Assembly: GCF_016722965.1 (NCBI RefSeq)
Contig: NZ_JAEQNB010000008.1
Location: forward strand, 1 to 64,000
DNA length: 64,000 bases
Source of the DNA: Tumebacillus amylolyticus
GTDB lineage: Bacteria; Bacillota; Bacilli; Tumebacillales; Tumebacillaceae
Direction: 5' to 3'
Shown here: positions 18,944 to 26,914 of the stretch, in pieces
How the letters are laid out: the number at the start of each line of letters is the position of its first letter
Numbering within the stretch: the first letter of the stretch is position 1
Notes under the pieces: generated by a model
Told to the model about the DNA's origin: nothing
Databases searched by the model: none
The model's input: only the letters and a program-made list of their open reading frames with translations
Translations under genes and position numbers: made by a program

Positions 18944-18985
18944 AAAAAAAGCATCGGCCCCGCATGTGCGGGACCGATGCTTTTT
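18944..18985 (+). terminator. Strong isolated terminator hairpin
   Basis: GCATCGG-CCCCGCA and TGCGGG-CCGATGC form a near-perfect stem flanked by A-run and T-run. No convincing gene lies between it and the previous terminator. It insulates the small toxin-like locus to the right. Confidence 0.75.
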
Positions 18986-18998
18986 ACTACCTGCTATC

Positions 18999-19027
18999 TT
19001 CACGTAATCTGGATTCATTGGTAAAAT
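18999..19027 (+). promoter_or_regulatory. Predicted promoter of the small toxin-like gene
   Basis: TTCACG and TAAAAT are spaced by 17 nt. The predicted transcript would begin near 19034, at the left arm of an inverted repeat. Confidence 0.4.
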
Positions 19028-19081
19028 TGAAACAGACAAGAGTGCGGTGGACCGCCGCGGTGACATCCCTTCAGAGAGGGG

Positions 19082-19225
19082 GTGATCGCCCTGGCAACGA
19101 TTGCAACGCTTTATGCAATCCTGAAAGTTACGGGAACTCTGCTGGGCCTTTGGTTCAGTAGCAGAAAACTGTACCGATGGGTTCGTAGAAAGCTGTTCAA
19201 ACGGAAACCACCGCTCAAAGGTTAG
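19082..19225 (+). CDS. Small hydrophobic-basic peptide, candidate type I toxin
   Basis: The 47-residue frame starts with GTG directly after AGAGAGGGGG (a CTG three codons on has better spacing). An N-terminal hydrophobic helix (about residues 1-25) is followed by a strongly basic tail containing RRKLFKRKPPLKG. This helix-plus-basic-tail form is that of membrane-active type I toxins and some leaderless bacteriocins. The stop codon sits inside a hairpin, an inverted repeat flanks the gene, and a promoter reads toward it from the opposite strand. No family match is claimed. Confidence 0.5.
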   Translation: MIALATIATLYAILKVTGTLLGLWFSSRKLYRWVRRKLFKRKPPLKG

Positions 19226-19252
19226 GCGACCTACGGTGGGTTTTGCTTTGCT
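19203..19252. terminator. Hairpin overlapping the end of the toxin-like gene
   Basis: AAACCACCG and CGGTGGGTTT form a stem around the TAG stop. T-rich sequence follows on the + strand and a weaker T-stretch on the - strand, so it may work in both directions. Confidence 0.5.
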
Positions 19253-19302
19253 TTACATGTAAGGTAATTCTCGCACCGCGGTTGTCCACCGACTCTTTGT
19301 CC

Positions 19303-19340
19303 AAAGAACTCTAGCTGTTGGCGCAGCTAGGGTTCTTTTT
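19303..19340 (+). terminator. Second terminator of the toxin-like locus
   Basis: AAAGAAC-CTAGCTG and CAGCTAG-GTTCTTT form a 14-bp stem with one internal mismatch, followed by further T residues. It lies just after the right arm of the inverted repeat. Confidence 0.7.
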
Positions 19341-19363
19341 AGTGTACGCTCGTTGATACCCTT

Positions 19364-19393
19364 ATGATACCAACTCTCCCGCACTCCTTGCAA
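19364..19393 (-). promoter_or_regulatory. Predicted leftward promoter for an antisense RNA
   Basis: On the minus strand TTGCAA and TATCAT are spaced by 18 nt. The RNA would start near 19357 and run antisense to the 3' region of the toxin-like gene. Confidence 0.35.
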
Positions 19394-19402
19394 GTTCCCA
19401 CC

Positions 19403-19436
19403 AAAAAAAGCACCGGCACAATCCCGATGCTTTCTC
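19403..19436 (-). terminator. Terminator of the dgk-dck operon
   Basis: On the minus strand AAAGCATCGGG and CCGGTGCTTT pair and are followed by a T-run, just beyond the dck stop. Confidence 0.75.
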
Positions 19437-19445
19437 TCCAAAAAC

Positions 19446-20126
19446 CTACGCGCGCACGCGGCGGTTGTTCTGCGAAATTCGTTGCGAGATTTTCTCCAGC
19501 ACATGGTGGATCGAATCGCGGTCCTGCACAACATCATACTCGTTGATGTTGATGCGAATGACCGGGCACGCCGTGAAGTTGTTGATCCAGTCCTCATAGC
19601 GGCGGTACATCTCTTCCCAATACGAAGTGTCGGTGTTCTGCTCCATCGGACGACCGCGCTCCTTGATGCGCTCAATGACATCCTCGAAACTGCCTTCCAG
19701 ATAAATCAGCACATCCGGGTGCGGGAAGTACGGCGTCATCACCATCGCTTCAAACAGCGAGGTATACGTCTCGTAATCGGTCGTGCTCATCTTGCCTTGC
19801 TCAAACAGCATCTTGGCAAAAATCCCGGTGTCCTCATAGATCGAACGGTCTTGCACAAACCCGCCGCCGTATTCAAAGATCCGCTTCTGTTCTTTGAAAC
19901 GCTCGGCGAGGAAGTAGATCTGCAAGTGGAAGCTCCACTTCTCAAAATCGTTGTAAAAGAGGTCCAGATACGGGTTGGTGTCTACTTTCTCCAGCGACGT
20001 GCGGAAGCCCAAGGTCTCGGCCAGCGCCATCGTGATCGTGGACTTGCCAACGCCAACCGTACCGCCGATGGTAATCACCGCGTCGCGCGGAATTCCGTAG
20101 CGGTCGAGAACGTCGATATTAGGCAT
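19446..20126 (-). CDS. dck: Deoxyadenosine/deoxycytidine kinase
   Basis: The 226-residue dNK-family kinase phosphorylates dAdo and dCyd for salvage. It has the P-loop GGTVGVGKST, the ERW-type motif in FEKWSFHLQIYFLAERFK, the QDRSIYEDTGIFAK segment with the DRS catalytic region, and a LID Arg cluster. It is closely Dck-like rather than Dgk-like. The ATG overlaps the dgk stop by 8 nt and is served by AAGGAG inside dgk. Confidence 0.93.
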   Translation of the reverse strand: MPNIDVLDRYGIPRDAVITIGGTVGVGKSTITMALAETLGFRTSLEKVDTNPYLDLFYNDFEKWSFHLQIYFLAERFKEQKRIFEYGGGFVQDRSIYEDTGIFAKMLFEQGKMSTTDYETYTSLFEAMVMTPYFPHPDVLIYLEGSFEDVIERIKERGRPMEQNTDTSYWEEMYRRYEDWINNFTACPVIRININEYDVVQDRDSIHHVLEKISQRISQNNRRVRA

Positions 20127-20763
20127 GTGAGCGTTGCTCCTTTGTAAGAATTCCATCGATTTGGTCAAAGATGTATTGGAGGTCCCCCGGATTCTTCACA
20201 AAATCCAGCTTGTCCCCATCGAGCTGCAGCACCGGAACATCAGGGTTCGCCAGGCGGTAGCGGGTGAGGAACAACTCATAATCATCGCGCAAGTGGCGGA
20301 TGTAGTTCGGGTCCATGTTCGTCTCAAATTCGCGGTTGCGCTTGGCAATGCGGCCCATAATCGTCTCCACACTCGCCGTCAGATGGATGATCAACGTGGC
20401 TTTGGGCATGTCTGAGGTCATAATGTCATAGATCTTCAGATACTTGTCCAATTCACCCATATGCAACGTCCGATGCGCAAAGATCGTGTTCTTGAAGATG
20501 TTGTAGTCGGAAACGACAGAACGGTCTTGCTTCAAATAGTCATTCGAGATATCGGCCAATTGCTTGTAACGATTGCACAGAAAAAACATCTCGGTCTGGA
20601 AGCTCCACTCCTCGATGTTTTCATAAAAACGGCCAAGGAACGGGTTTTCCTCGACGATCTCTTGCAGCAGTTGAAAACCGTATCGTGCGGCGATCGCTCG
20701 CGCCAAAGACGTTTTCCCGATCCCGATCGGCCCTTCAACTGTGATGAACTGGGTTGGCGACAT
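20119..20763 (-). CDS. dgk: Deoxyguanosine kinase
   Basis: The 214-residue partner kinase has the P-loop EGPIGIGKTS, IVEENPFLGRFYENIEEWSF, FFLCNRYKQL and the DRSVVSDYNIFKN motif. It supplies dGMP by salvage. GGAGGG precedes the ATG. With dck it forms a two-gene leftward operon next to serS and tadA, as in Bacillus. Confidence 0.93.
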   Translation of the reverse strand: MSPTQFITVEGPIGIGKTSLARAIAARYGFQLLQEIVEENPFLGRFYENIEEWSFQTEMFFLCNRYKQLADISNDYLKQDRSVVSDYNIFKNTIFAHRTLHMGELDKYLKIYDIMTSDMPKATLIIHLTASVETIMGRIAKRNREFETNMDPNYIRHLRDDYELFLTRYRLANPDVPVLQLDGDKLDFVKNPGDLQYIFDQIDGILTKEQRSHA

Positions 20764-20798
20764 CGAAGTCCCTCCTGCACATTACTAGTCAGAGTTGC

Positions 20799-20804
20799 AT
20801 TGTA
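20799..20804 (-). promoter_or_regulatory. -10 element of the dgk-dck promoter
   Basis: On the minus strand TGATACAAT is an extended -10 box about 35 nt before dgk. No convincing -35 is seen. Confidence 0.45.
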
Positions 20805-20904
20805 TCATAGTTTTGATCCTCAATCGAGTTGAATCGTAACTTGTAGAAGTTTGTTGTATAATGAGGTTCGAGATAGATTGTAAGGCAGAGAGGGGAACTT
20901 TACC

Positions 20905-21168
20905 ATGAGTCCAAGTGCTCTTTTTTCCGCGGGCGTGATCCTTTTCGTGATCTGCGTTGTCATTCAGTACCTGGCTTTTCACCGCGCTGCGTTTGGCCGC
21001 GCGATGTTTATTACCGTCGCGATGTTTTTCTTCACCGGGTTGGTGTACATCTCGCCGGACGCACCGCGTGTGCTGGTTTGGATCATCTTCCTCTTGACCT
21101 GGGCGTACACGCTGTTCATGACGGTCTACGCGTGGAGCCGCATGAAAGGTCGCAAGGGCAGAAAGTAG
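20905..21168 (+). CDS. Small three-helix membrane protein
   Basis: The 87-residue protein has three hydrophobic helices (about residues 5-25, 32-50 and 55-78) and a Lys/Arg-rich C-terminal tail (MKGRKGRK). AGAGGGG lies about 10 nt before the ATG and a TATAAT box lies about 45 nt upstream. It is monocistronic, between divergent dgk and the tRNA genes. The family is not recognised. Confidence 0.7.
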   Translation: MSPSALFSAGVILFVICVVIQYLAFHRAAFGRAMFITVAMFFFTGLVYISPDAPRVLVWIIFLLTWAYTLFMTVYAWSRMKGRKGRK

Positions 21169-21176
21169 TTTTTTTT

Positions 21177-21213
21177 ACAAAAGTCGCCACTTGCGAAAGA
21201 GGCGGCTTTTGTG
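21177..21213 (+). terminator. Terminator after the small membrane protein
   Basis: ACAAAAGTCGCC and GGCGGCTTTTGT form an extended stem with one G-T pair. Confidence 0.75.
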
Positions 21214-21231
21214 TAGTATTAGAGACGTTCC

Positions 21232-21322
21232 GGAGTGGTGGCCGAGCTGGCCGAAGGCGCTCCCCTGCTAAGGGAGTATACTGGAAACAGTATCGAGGGT
21301 TCGAATCCCTCCCCCTCCGCCA
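21232..21322 (+). tRNA. tRNA-Ser (GCT)
   Basis: A 91-nt tRNA with anticodon GCT, a long variable arm (ATACTG-GAAA-CAGTAT), a GGTTCGAATCC T-loop and an encoded GCCA end. The acceptor stem contains a T-C mismatch at its fifth pair; all other pairs are sound. Confidence 0.93.
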
Positions 21323-21361
21323 TCAAGTGAACTCCGACGCTTTGCGTATGGAGTTCTTTTT

Positions 21362-21440
21362 GCACCCGTAGCTCAGGTGGATAGAGCGGTCGTTTCCTAA
21401 ACGACGTCTTGGGGGGGTTCGAATCCCTCCGGGTGCGCCA
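21362..21440 (+). tRNA. tRNA-Arg (CCT)
   Basis: The acceptor GCACCCG pairs with CGGGTGC, the anticodon stem GTCGT/ACGAC encloses TTCCTAA (anticodon CCT, reading AGG), and GCCA is encoded. Confidence 0.95.
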
Positions 21441-21482
21441 TACTATTCGTAAGATGTGACGCAATGGATGGAGGAGCTGTTC

Positions 21483-21947
21483 GTGCGGGAAGTTCGGGAT
21501 CATGAGTTCTTCATGCGAGAGGCGATGCGCGAAGCGGAGATTGCCGGTTCCTACGGCGAAGTTCCGATCGGTGCCGTCGTCGTTCGCGAGGGCGAAATCA
21601 TCGCCCGCGGACACAACATGCGGGAGATGTGGAAGGACCCGACGGCCCACGCCGAACTGATCGCCATCCGCGAAGCAGCCCGCGTAACAGGGGGCTGGAG
21701 GTTGACAGGCTGTCAGCTTTATGTTACATTGGAGCCGTGTCCGATGTGCGCCGGGACTGTTTTGTTGTCCCGTGTAGACGAAGTGATCATCGGTGCGATG
21801 GACCCCAAGGGTGGGGCTGTCGGATCGAAAGTCAACTTCGTGGAGACGGACGATTGGAACCACCGGCCGACCGTGATTCGCGGGGTGCTGGCGGAGGAGT
21901 GCAGTCTGATGCTGAAGGATTTTTTCCGCAAGCTGAGACGCAAGTAA
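21483..21947 (+). CDS. tadA: tRNA-specific adenosine deaminase
   Basis: The 154-residue zinc enzyme converts A34 to inosine in tRNA-Arg(ACG). The HAE motif is in TAHAELIAI and the second zinc motif is LEPCPMCAGTV. DPKGGAVGS and a basic C-terminal helix are typical. I place the start at GTG 21483, 6 nt after GGAGGAG, giving a family-typical N-terminus; GTG at 21456 would add nine residues but has no ribosome site. It lies within the tRNA cluster, as in Bacillus. Confidence 0.95.
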   Translation: MREVRDHEFFMREAMREAEIAGSYGEVPIGAVVVREGEIIARGHNMREMWKDPTAHAELIAIREAARVTGGWRLTGCQLYVTLEPCPMCAGTVLLSRVDEVIIGAMDPKGGAVGSKVNFVETDDWNHRPTVIRGVLAEECSLMLKDFFRKLRRK

Positions 21948-21964
21948 GTTTTGATTGCCTATAC

Positions 21965-22054
21965 GGAGAGATGTCTGAGTGGCCGAAAGAGCTCGCCTCG
22001 AAAGCGAGTGGGCCTTAACGGGTCCCGTGGGTTCGAATCCCACTCTCTCCGCCA
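21965..22054 (+). tRNA. tRNA-Ser (CGA)
   Basis: A 90-nt tRNA with anticodon CGA in CTCGC-CTCGAAA-GCGAG, a long variable arm, a perfect GGAGAGA/TCTCTCC acceptor stem and an encoded GCCA. Confidence 0.95.
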
Positions 22055-22077
22055 CTTTACTTTTTTACAACCTTCAT

Positions 22078-22169
22078 GGAGAGATGTCCGAGCTTGGTCG
22101 AAGGAGCACGATTGGAAATCGTGTAGGCGGGAAACCGTCTCAGGGGTTCGAATCCCCTTCTCTCCGCCA
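22078..22169 (+). tRNA. tRNA-Ser (GGA)
   Basis: A 92-nt tRNA with anticodon GGA, a variable arm (GGCGGGAAACCGTC), a perfect GGAGAGA/TCTCTCC acceptor stem and an encoded GCCA. Confidence 0.95.
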
Positions 22170-22178
22170 TGAGAAAGT

Positions 22179-22448
22179 TTGTCGTGCTAGATGGGGCAGT
22201 AGCGGCGCCTTGTAACCCGCGAATCCGCTATAGCGGGGTCGATGTTCGGCTGAGGGGCTTCCTTGGAGAGTTTGAAGGTGAGCACGTGGTGTTGAGGATT
22301 GGGTCCTGCGCAACGCAACCTCCTGAACCGTGTCAGGTCCGGAAGGAAGCAGCACTAAGGGAATCGTTGCGTGTGCCGCAGGATCGCCTGGTCTGAGCTA
22401 ACGACTCAACTTCGCTTTCCCCGGGGTTTCGAAGCCGGATGCACGGCT
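22179..22448 (+). ncRNA. ffs: Large (Bacillus-type) signal recognition particle RNA
   Basis: The roughly 270-nt RNA begins with GTCGTGCTAG and a GGGGNGGTAGCGGCGCC-like Alu region. It contains the Ffh-binding domain IV with GTCAGGTCCGGAAGGAAGCAGC, and ends near GATGCACGGC, which pairs back to the 5' end. The presence of the Alu domain identifies the long Firmicute form. Position upstream of dnaX matches Bacillus scr. Confidence 0.92.
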
Positions 22449-22472
22449 ACAAGTTTATACCGAAGTAGGGAG

Positions 22473-22513
22473 AACAGACCTGTGCCTTGTCCGCACGGGT
22501 CTGTTTTTTTGAT
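22473..22513 (+). terminator. Terminator of SRP RNA
   Basis: AACAGACCTGTGC and GCACGGGTCTGTT form a long stem followed by TTTTTT. Confidence 0.85.
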
Positions 22514-22574
22514 TTATTTTAAGTAAAAATACAGTTCGACAGGAACAGACAGCGTTCACCGAAGGATTCGACAG

Positions 22575-23714
22575 ATGAGTAGCAGAACTTTCCATGTAAA
22601 GAGTGCGTGGAAGGGGGTAGACCGCGTGATGACGAGACAATCCTCAGCATCTGGTGAACAGGGATTGAGTTTAGAGGGCCTTGCGATCGAAGCGTACCGG
22701 GATGGAGTGGTGGCGCTCGATCTTGAACTCAACGTCTTGGCCGCAAACGGAGCGGCAGTCGAACTGCTCGCAGGAGACGCCGAGGGGTTGGTGTTTCCGT
22801 GTGAGCTGGATTCGTTTGTGCTGCCCGTGTCCCACGAGTACGACTGGTTGCAGGAGATGGTGCGGGAGCGCATCTGTTACCGCAACCATGTGGTGCGGGT
22901 GATGCGAAACGGCAAGGAGCGCACGTTGCTCGCGGACAGCTACTTTTTGCGTGGATCGGACGGGGAGAACGCGGGGTTGGTTCTCTTTTTGAAGGACATT
23001 GGGAATTTGGTGTCGCTGGAGCGGCAAGTGCATCACCATGAGAAGCTCGCGACGGTCGGCAAGATCGCGGCGGGCGTTGCGCACGAGATTCGCAACCCGC
23101 TGACGTCGATCAAAGGGTTTCTGCAGATGATGCGCCATGAGTTGGAGCGGCAAGGGATGGAGAAGGAACACAGCTACACGACCGTGATGCTCTCGGAGAT
23201 TGAGCGCGTGAACGGGTTGGTCGGCGAATTGCTGCTGTTGTCCAAACCGAGGGAGTTGAAAATGGAAGACTTGGAGGTCGAGGAGTTGATTACGGTGATT
23301 TCGCCGTTGATCTCCAGCGAATCGATCTTGCACAACATCGAGTTCTCGATGCAGTTGGAGCCCGTACCGCCCGTGTATGCGGATCGGGAGTTGTTGAAGC
23401 AGGTGTTGTGGAATTTGATCAAGAACGCAATCGAAGCGATGTCTGAGATGGACGGCGGCAAGTTGATCATCAGAAGTTCGTTCCAAGAGCGGGACGGTTT
23501 GGTGCGCATCGACATCCGAGACAGCGGCCCGGGGATTCCACACTACATGCTGGACCGAATCTTCGACACCTTTTTCACCACCAAGGATACCGGCACCGGC
23601 CTCGGTCTCCCGATCTGCCAACGCCTCGTCAACGACCTCGGCGGGAAAATCCAAGTCACCTCCAAGGGCTACGGCACCACCGTGTCGGTGCTGTTGCCGG
23701 GGTTGGCTTTGTGA
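22575..23714 (+). CDS. Cytoplasmic PAS-domain sensor histidine kinase (sporulation-kinase type)
   Basis: The 379-residue kinase has no transmembrane segment. A PAS domain (about residues 30-145) precedes the dimerisation helix with HEIRNPLTSIKGF. The ATPase domain has the N box NLIKNAIEA, G1 DSGPGI, F box and G2 GTGLGLPI. The single-domain soluble layout resembles KinA/KinE-like kinases feeding the Spo0A phosphorelay. No response regulator is adjacent, which agrees with an orphan phosphorelay kinase. It is not part of the usual scr-dnaX neighbourhood. GAAGGAT precedes the ATG. Confidence 0.88.
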   Translation: MSSRTFHVKSAWKGVDRVMTRQSSASGEQGLSLEGLAIEAYRDGVVALDLELNVLAANGAAVELLAGDAEGLVFPCELDSFVLPVSHEYDWLQEMVRERICYRNHVVRVMRNGKERTLLADSYFLRGSDGENAGLVLFLKDIGNLVSLERQVHHHEKLATVGKIAAGVAHEIRNPLTSIKGFLQMMRHELERQGMEKEHSYTTVMLSEIERVNGLVGELLLLSKPRELKMEDLEVEELITVISPLISSESILHNIEFSMQLEPVPPVYADRELLKQVLWNLIKNAIEAMSEMDGGKLIIRSSFQERDGLVRIDIRDSGPGIPHYMLDRIFDTFFTTKDTGTGLGLPICQRLVNDLGGKIQVTSKGYGTTVSVLLPGLAL

Positions 23715-23755
23715 AAAAAAACGGGATTGCTCACGTGGAGCAGTCCCTTTTTTTC
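23714..23755 (+). terminator. Terminator of the histidine kinase gene
   Basis: GGGATTGCTC and GAGCAGTCCC form a stem flanked by A-run and T-run. Confidence 0.8.
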
Positions 23756-23772
23756 TATGTAAGATCGCGCTT

Positions 23773-23801
23773 TTGATTTCGAACTTGAACTATGATACTC
23801 T
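23773..23801 (+). promoter_or_regulatory. Predicted promoter of dnaX
   Basis: TTGATT and TACTCT are spaced by 17 nt, with TGA directly before the -10, about 45 nt upstream of dnaX. Confidence 0.45.
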
Positions 23802-23846
23802 TTAGAATGAACATCTATGGACATGGAAAGGAGGGGTTCGCTGACT

Positions 23847-25838
23847 ATGGGTTACGTTGCGCTGTATCGGGAATGGCGACCCCAACTTTTTCGAGATATT
23901 GTGGGTCAGGAGCATGTGACGCGGACGTTGCAAAACGCACTGCGCCAGAATCGCATCGCCCATGCGTACCTCTTTAACGGACCGCGCGGCACGGGGAAAA
24001 CCTCGGCTGCGAAGGTTTTATCAAAAGCGATCAACTGTGAACGAGGCCCCGCCGAGGAGCCGTGCAACGAGTGCCACGCTTGTATCGGCATCACCAAGGG
24101 CTCCATCATGGACGTCCTCGAAATCGACGCCGCTTCCAACCGGGGCGTTGATGAAATTCGCGACCTGCGCGACAAAGTCAAATTCGCGCCGACCGAAGTG
24201 CGCTACAAGGTCTATATCGTCGACGAAGTACACATGCTGACAACGGAGGCCTTCAACGCGTTGCTCAAAACGCTCGAAGAACCGCCGCCGCACGTCATGT
24301 TCATCCTCGCGACCACCGAACCGCACAAACTGCCCGCCACGATCATCTCGCGTTGCCAACGCTTCGATTTCCGCCGCATCATGGGGCGTCAGATCGTCGA
24401 CCATATGCAATCCATCGCCGATGAGAAGGGCGTTCAAGTCGAGGAAGAAGCCCTCTGGCTCATCGCTCGCGCTGCAGAGGGCGGGATGCGCGATGCGCTG
24501 TCGATCTTCGACCAAGTGATCTCGTTTGGCGGAGACGGCGTTCGTGCAGACGACATCATCGCAATGGTCGGCTCGATTTCGTCTGAAATTCTCGCTGACA
24601 TTGCACGTGCCGTCGCACAACGGAACCCTCCCGCAGTTTTGGGGCACATCGGCACCCTCATGGACAACGGCAAAGACGTCGTCCAACTGATGCACGACTT
24701 GGTCACGTACTTCCGCGACTTGCTGATGATGAAAACGGTCCCGCATCTGGAGGAAATCCAAGACCGCGCCAACTACGACCGACAGTTTGCCGACGTGGCG
24801 GGGTTGTTCGAAACGCCCCTGCTCATTCAGATGATCGAGCAGATGACCCACGTGCAAAATGAACTCAAATGGCAGTCGCAAGGCCGCCTGTTGCTCGAAA
24901 TGCTGATGGTGCGCCTCTGCAACATCCAGTCGATCGAGCCGGAAGACCTGCTCAAACGCATTCAAGAACTGGAGTCAAAAATCGCCGGCGGCGCTCCGCT
25001 TGGCGGCAACTTCGGCGGGGCCCCGCAAGCCCCGGCCCAAGTGCCGCAAGACATCTTGCGCCGACTCGCCGAACTCGAACACCGCGTTGCGTCCGGAGGT
25101 GGGACGAGCCATGCAGCAACTCCCGCCCCGCACCAACCGTCGAGACAGGCTCCTTCTCATACTCCTCGTGACGAAGCGCCTGTTGCGCCCGTCTCGAAAC
25201 CGCAAGTTCAAGCTCAATCGCAACCCGCAGCACCTGCTCCAACCCCGGAACCTGCCCGTCCGGCTCCGAGTGCTTCGACTCCTTCTGCATCCGCCTCTCT
25301 CGACAAGATCGTCACCGCTCCGAACCCGGAAGCGTTGGCGCACGTCCAGACTTATTGGCCCCGCGTGCTCGAAGAAGTGAAGAAGCAAAAAATCACCGCC
25401 CAAGCTTGGCTGCTCGCAGGCAATCCGGTGGCGGTGTCCAACGGTTTTATCATCGTCGCTTTCAAGTCTCCGATTCACAAAGAGACGATTATGAAACCGA
25501 TTCACAAGGAAATCATCGACGCCGTGTTCACCCAACTGATGAACGGCACGCCGAGTCAGCTCTACGCCGTGATGGAAACCGACTGGGAACGCTTCACCCC
25601 CACGCTCGCCACCCTTGCGACGGTGGGATCGGAACCGAAGCAGGAGGAGGCTCCAAGCCCGGAGGCAACTCCTGCCGAAGAGTCCCCGACTTCGAACCCG
25701 TCAACGCCGCAGCAGCACGACGATTCGGCGACTGAAAGTGCCCCGACTCCGCCGCCCATCGCGGTGGACAAAATCGACGATCTCGTCGAAAAAGCCAAGT
25801 ATCTCTTCGGACCCGAGCATGTAACGGTTCTGGAGTAA
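23847..25838 (+). CDS. dnaX: DNA polymerase III subunit gamma/tau
   Basis: The 663-residue clamp-loader ATPase starts with GYVALYREWRP. It has Walker A GPRGTGKTS, a four-Cys zinc module (NCERGPAEEPCNECHAC), Walker B VYIVDEVHML and the sensor/arginine-finger TIISRCQRFDF. A Pro/Ala/Gln-rich linker at about residues 395-500 leads to the tau-type C-terminal domain. GGAGGGG is upstream of the ATG; upstream ATGs overlap that site. ebfC and recR follow in one operon. I saw no clear programmed frameshift site. Confidence 0.97.
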   Translation: MGYVALYREWRPQLFRDIVGQEHVTRTLQNALRQNRIAHAYLFNGPRGTGKTSAAKVLSKAINCERGPAEEPCNECHACIGITKGSIMDVLEIDAASNRGVDEIRDLRDKVKFAPTEVRYKVYIVDEVHMLTTEAFNALLKTLEEPPPHVMFILATTEPHKLPATIISRCQRFDFRRIMGRQIVDHMQSIADEKGVQVEEEALWLIARAAEGGMRDALSIFDQVISFGGDGVRADDIIAMVGSISSEILADIARAVAQRNPPAVLGHIGTLMDNGKDVVQLMHDLVTYFRDLLMMKTVPHLEEIQDRANYDRQFADVAGLFETPLLIQMIEQMTHVQNELKWQSQGRLLLEMLMVRLCNIQSIEPEDLLKRIQELESKIAGGAPLGGNFGGAPQAPAQVPQDILRRLAELEHRVASGGGTSHAATPAPHQPSRQAPSHTPRDEAPVAPVSKPQVQAQSQPAAPAPTPEPARPAPSASTPSASASLDKIVTAPNPEALAHVQTYWPRVLEEVKKQKITAQAWLLAGNPVAVSNGFIIVAFKSPIHKETIMKPIHKEIIDAVFTQLMNGTPSQLYAVMETDWERFTPTLATLATVGSEPKQEEAPSPEATPAEESPTSNPSTPQQHDDSATESAPTPPPIAVDKIDDLVEKAKYLFGPEHVTVLE

Positions 25839-25865
25839 CATATTCTAGCATGAGGTGAAACTTCC

Positions 25866-26177
25866 ATGAAAAACATGCAACAACTGATGAAGCAAGCACA
25901 AAAAATGCAAGAGCAAATGATGAAGGCGCAAGAAGAACTCGGCACCAAAACGGTAGAGGGCACCGCGGGCGGCGGCGTCGTCTCCATCGTGGTCAGCGGC
26001 CACAAGCAAGTTCAATCCGTGACCATCAAGCCGGAAGCGGTTGACCCGGATGACGTCGAAATGCTCCAAGACCTCGTACTCGCTGCGATCAACGAAGCGA
26101 TGAAAAAAGTCGACGAGATGACCCAATCCGAAATGGGCAAGTACACCAAAGGCATGAACATGCCGGGCCTGTTCTAG
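25866..26177 (+). CDS. ebfC: YbaB/EbfC family nucleoid-associated protein
   Basis: The 103-residue dimeric DNA-binding protein has the Met/Gln-rich N-terminal helix ([18 protein letters not shown]), the [14 protein letters not shown] core strand region and the final LxxLVxxAINEA helix. It lies between dnaX and recR as in nearly all Bacilli. GAGGTG precedes the ATG. Confidence 0.96.
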   Translation: MKNMQQLMKQAQKMQEQMMKAQEELGTKTVEGTAGGGVVSIVVSGHKQVQSVTIKPEAVDPDDVEMLQDLVLAAINEAMKKVDEMTQSEMGKYTKGMNMPGLF

Positions 26178-26196
26178 GAAGCGGAGACCTCTCCCG

Positions 26197-26802
26197 ATGC
26201 TGTTCTACCCGGAAGCGATCTCCAACCTCGTCGACGGTTTCAACCGTCTGCCGGGGATCGGGCCGAAGACCGCTCAGCGGCTCGCGTTCCACGTTCTGAG
26301 CATGAAGGAAGACGACGTCATGGAGCTGGCGAAAGCACTGGTCAACGCCAAGCGTCATCTCCACCATTGCTCCGTTTGCTGCAACATCACCGACATTGAC
26401 CCCTGCCGGATCTGCAACGACCAATCCCGCCGCCGCGACATTCTCTGTGTCGTGCAAGAAGCCAAGGACGTCGTTGCGATGGAGAAGACCCGTGAATTCA
26501 ACGGGCTCTACCACGTCTTGCAAGGCGCGATCTCCCCGATCGAAGGCATCGGCCCGGACCAGATCCGCATCGCCGAATTGCTGCGCCGTTTGCAAGACCC
26601 GGAATTGGAAGTCAACGAAATCATCATGGCGACCAACCCGAACATCGAAGGAGAAGCGACCGCGATGTACCTCTCCCGCCTGCTCAAGCCGGTTGGGATC
26701 AAGGTTACGCGCATCGCAGCAGGTCTCCCCGTCGGCGGCGATCTCGAATACGCCGACGAAGTCACCCTCTCCAAAGCCCTCGAAGGCCGCCGGGAAATTT
26801 AA
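26197..26802 (+). CDS. recR: Recombination protein RecR
   Basis: The 201-residue recombination mediator has an N-terminal helix-hairpin-helix ([15 protein letters not shown]), a four-Cys zinc motif ([16 protein letters not shown]), the Toprim core with [12 protein letters not shown] and a C-terminal [15 protein letters not shown] segment. It ends the dnaX-ebfC-recR operon. The usual next genes yaaL and bofA are displaced about 31 kb to the right. Confidence 0.97.
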   Translation: MLFYPEAISNLVDGFNRLPGIGPKTAQRLAFHVLSMKEDDVMELAKALVNAKRHLHHCSVCCNITDIDPCRICNDQSRRRDILCVVQEAKDVVAMEKTREFNGLYHVLQGAISPIEGIGPDQIRIAELLRRLQDPELEVNEIIMATNPNIEGEATAMYLSRLLKPVGIKVTRIAAGLPVGGDLEYADEVTLSKALEGRREI

Positions 26803-26811
26803 TACGTTTTT

Positions 26812-26852
26812 AAAAAAAGACCACTCTTCCCTTGGGAGGAGTGGTCTTTTTC
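26812..26852 (+). terminator. Terminator of the dnaX-ebfC-recR operon
   Basis: GACCACTC and GAGTGGTC with an inner CCC/GGG pair form a strong hairpin with A-run and T-run. It marks the left border of the accessory region. Confidence 0.85.
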
Positions 26853-26861
26853 ATGTATACT
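26832..26861 (+). promoter_or_regulatory. Possible promoter overlapping the recR terminator
   Basis: TTGGGA and TATACT are spaced by 18 nt, with the -35 inside the terminator hairpin, about 55 nt before the next gene. Confidence 0.35.
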
Positions 26862-26914
26862 AAATCTTGGATAAACCTCAGACTTACAGCATAACGAAGG
26901 AGTGTCGAAAACCA

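Larger units (their letters stand above)
19035..19301. repeat. 28-nt inverted repeat flanking the small toxin-like gene
   Basis: The arm at 19035-19062 and the reverse complement of 19274-19301 share CGGTGGAC and CCGCGGTG, plus GACAA and GAGT, with two mismatches and two single-base indels. In one transcript the arms would pair 5' end to 3' end and enclose the small ORF. Confidence 0.75.

Noticed and set aside
18825-19007. 60-codon frame and a 15-codon peptide frame between two terminators
   Set aside because: The longer frame runs through a perfect terminator hairpin; the short one has its GGGGAGGC site touching the ATG. Neither has support.
23847-25838. Programmed frameshift making a gamma form of DnaX
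   Set aside because: No clear A-rich slippery heptamer with a downstream stem was noticed, so it cannot be supported.
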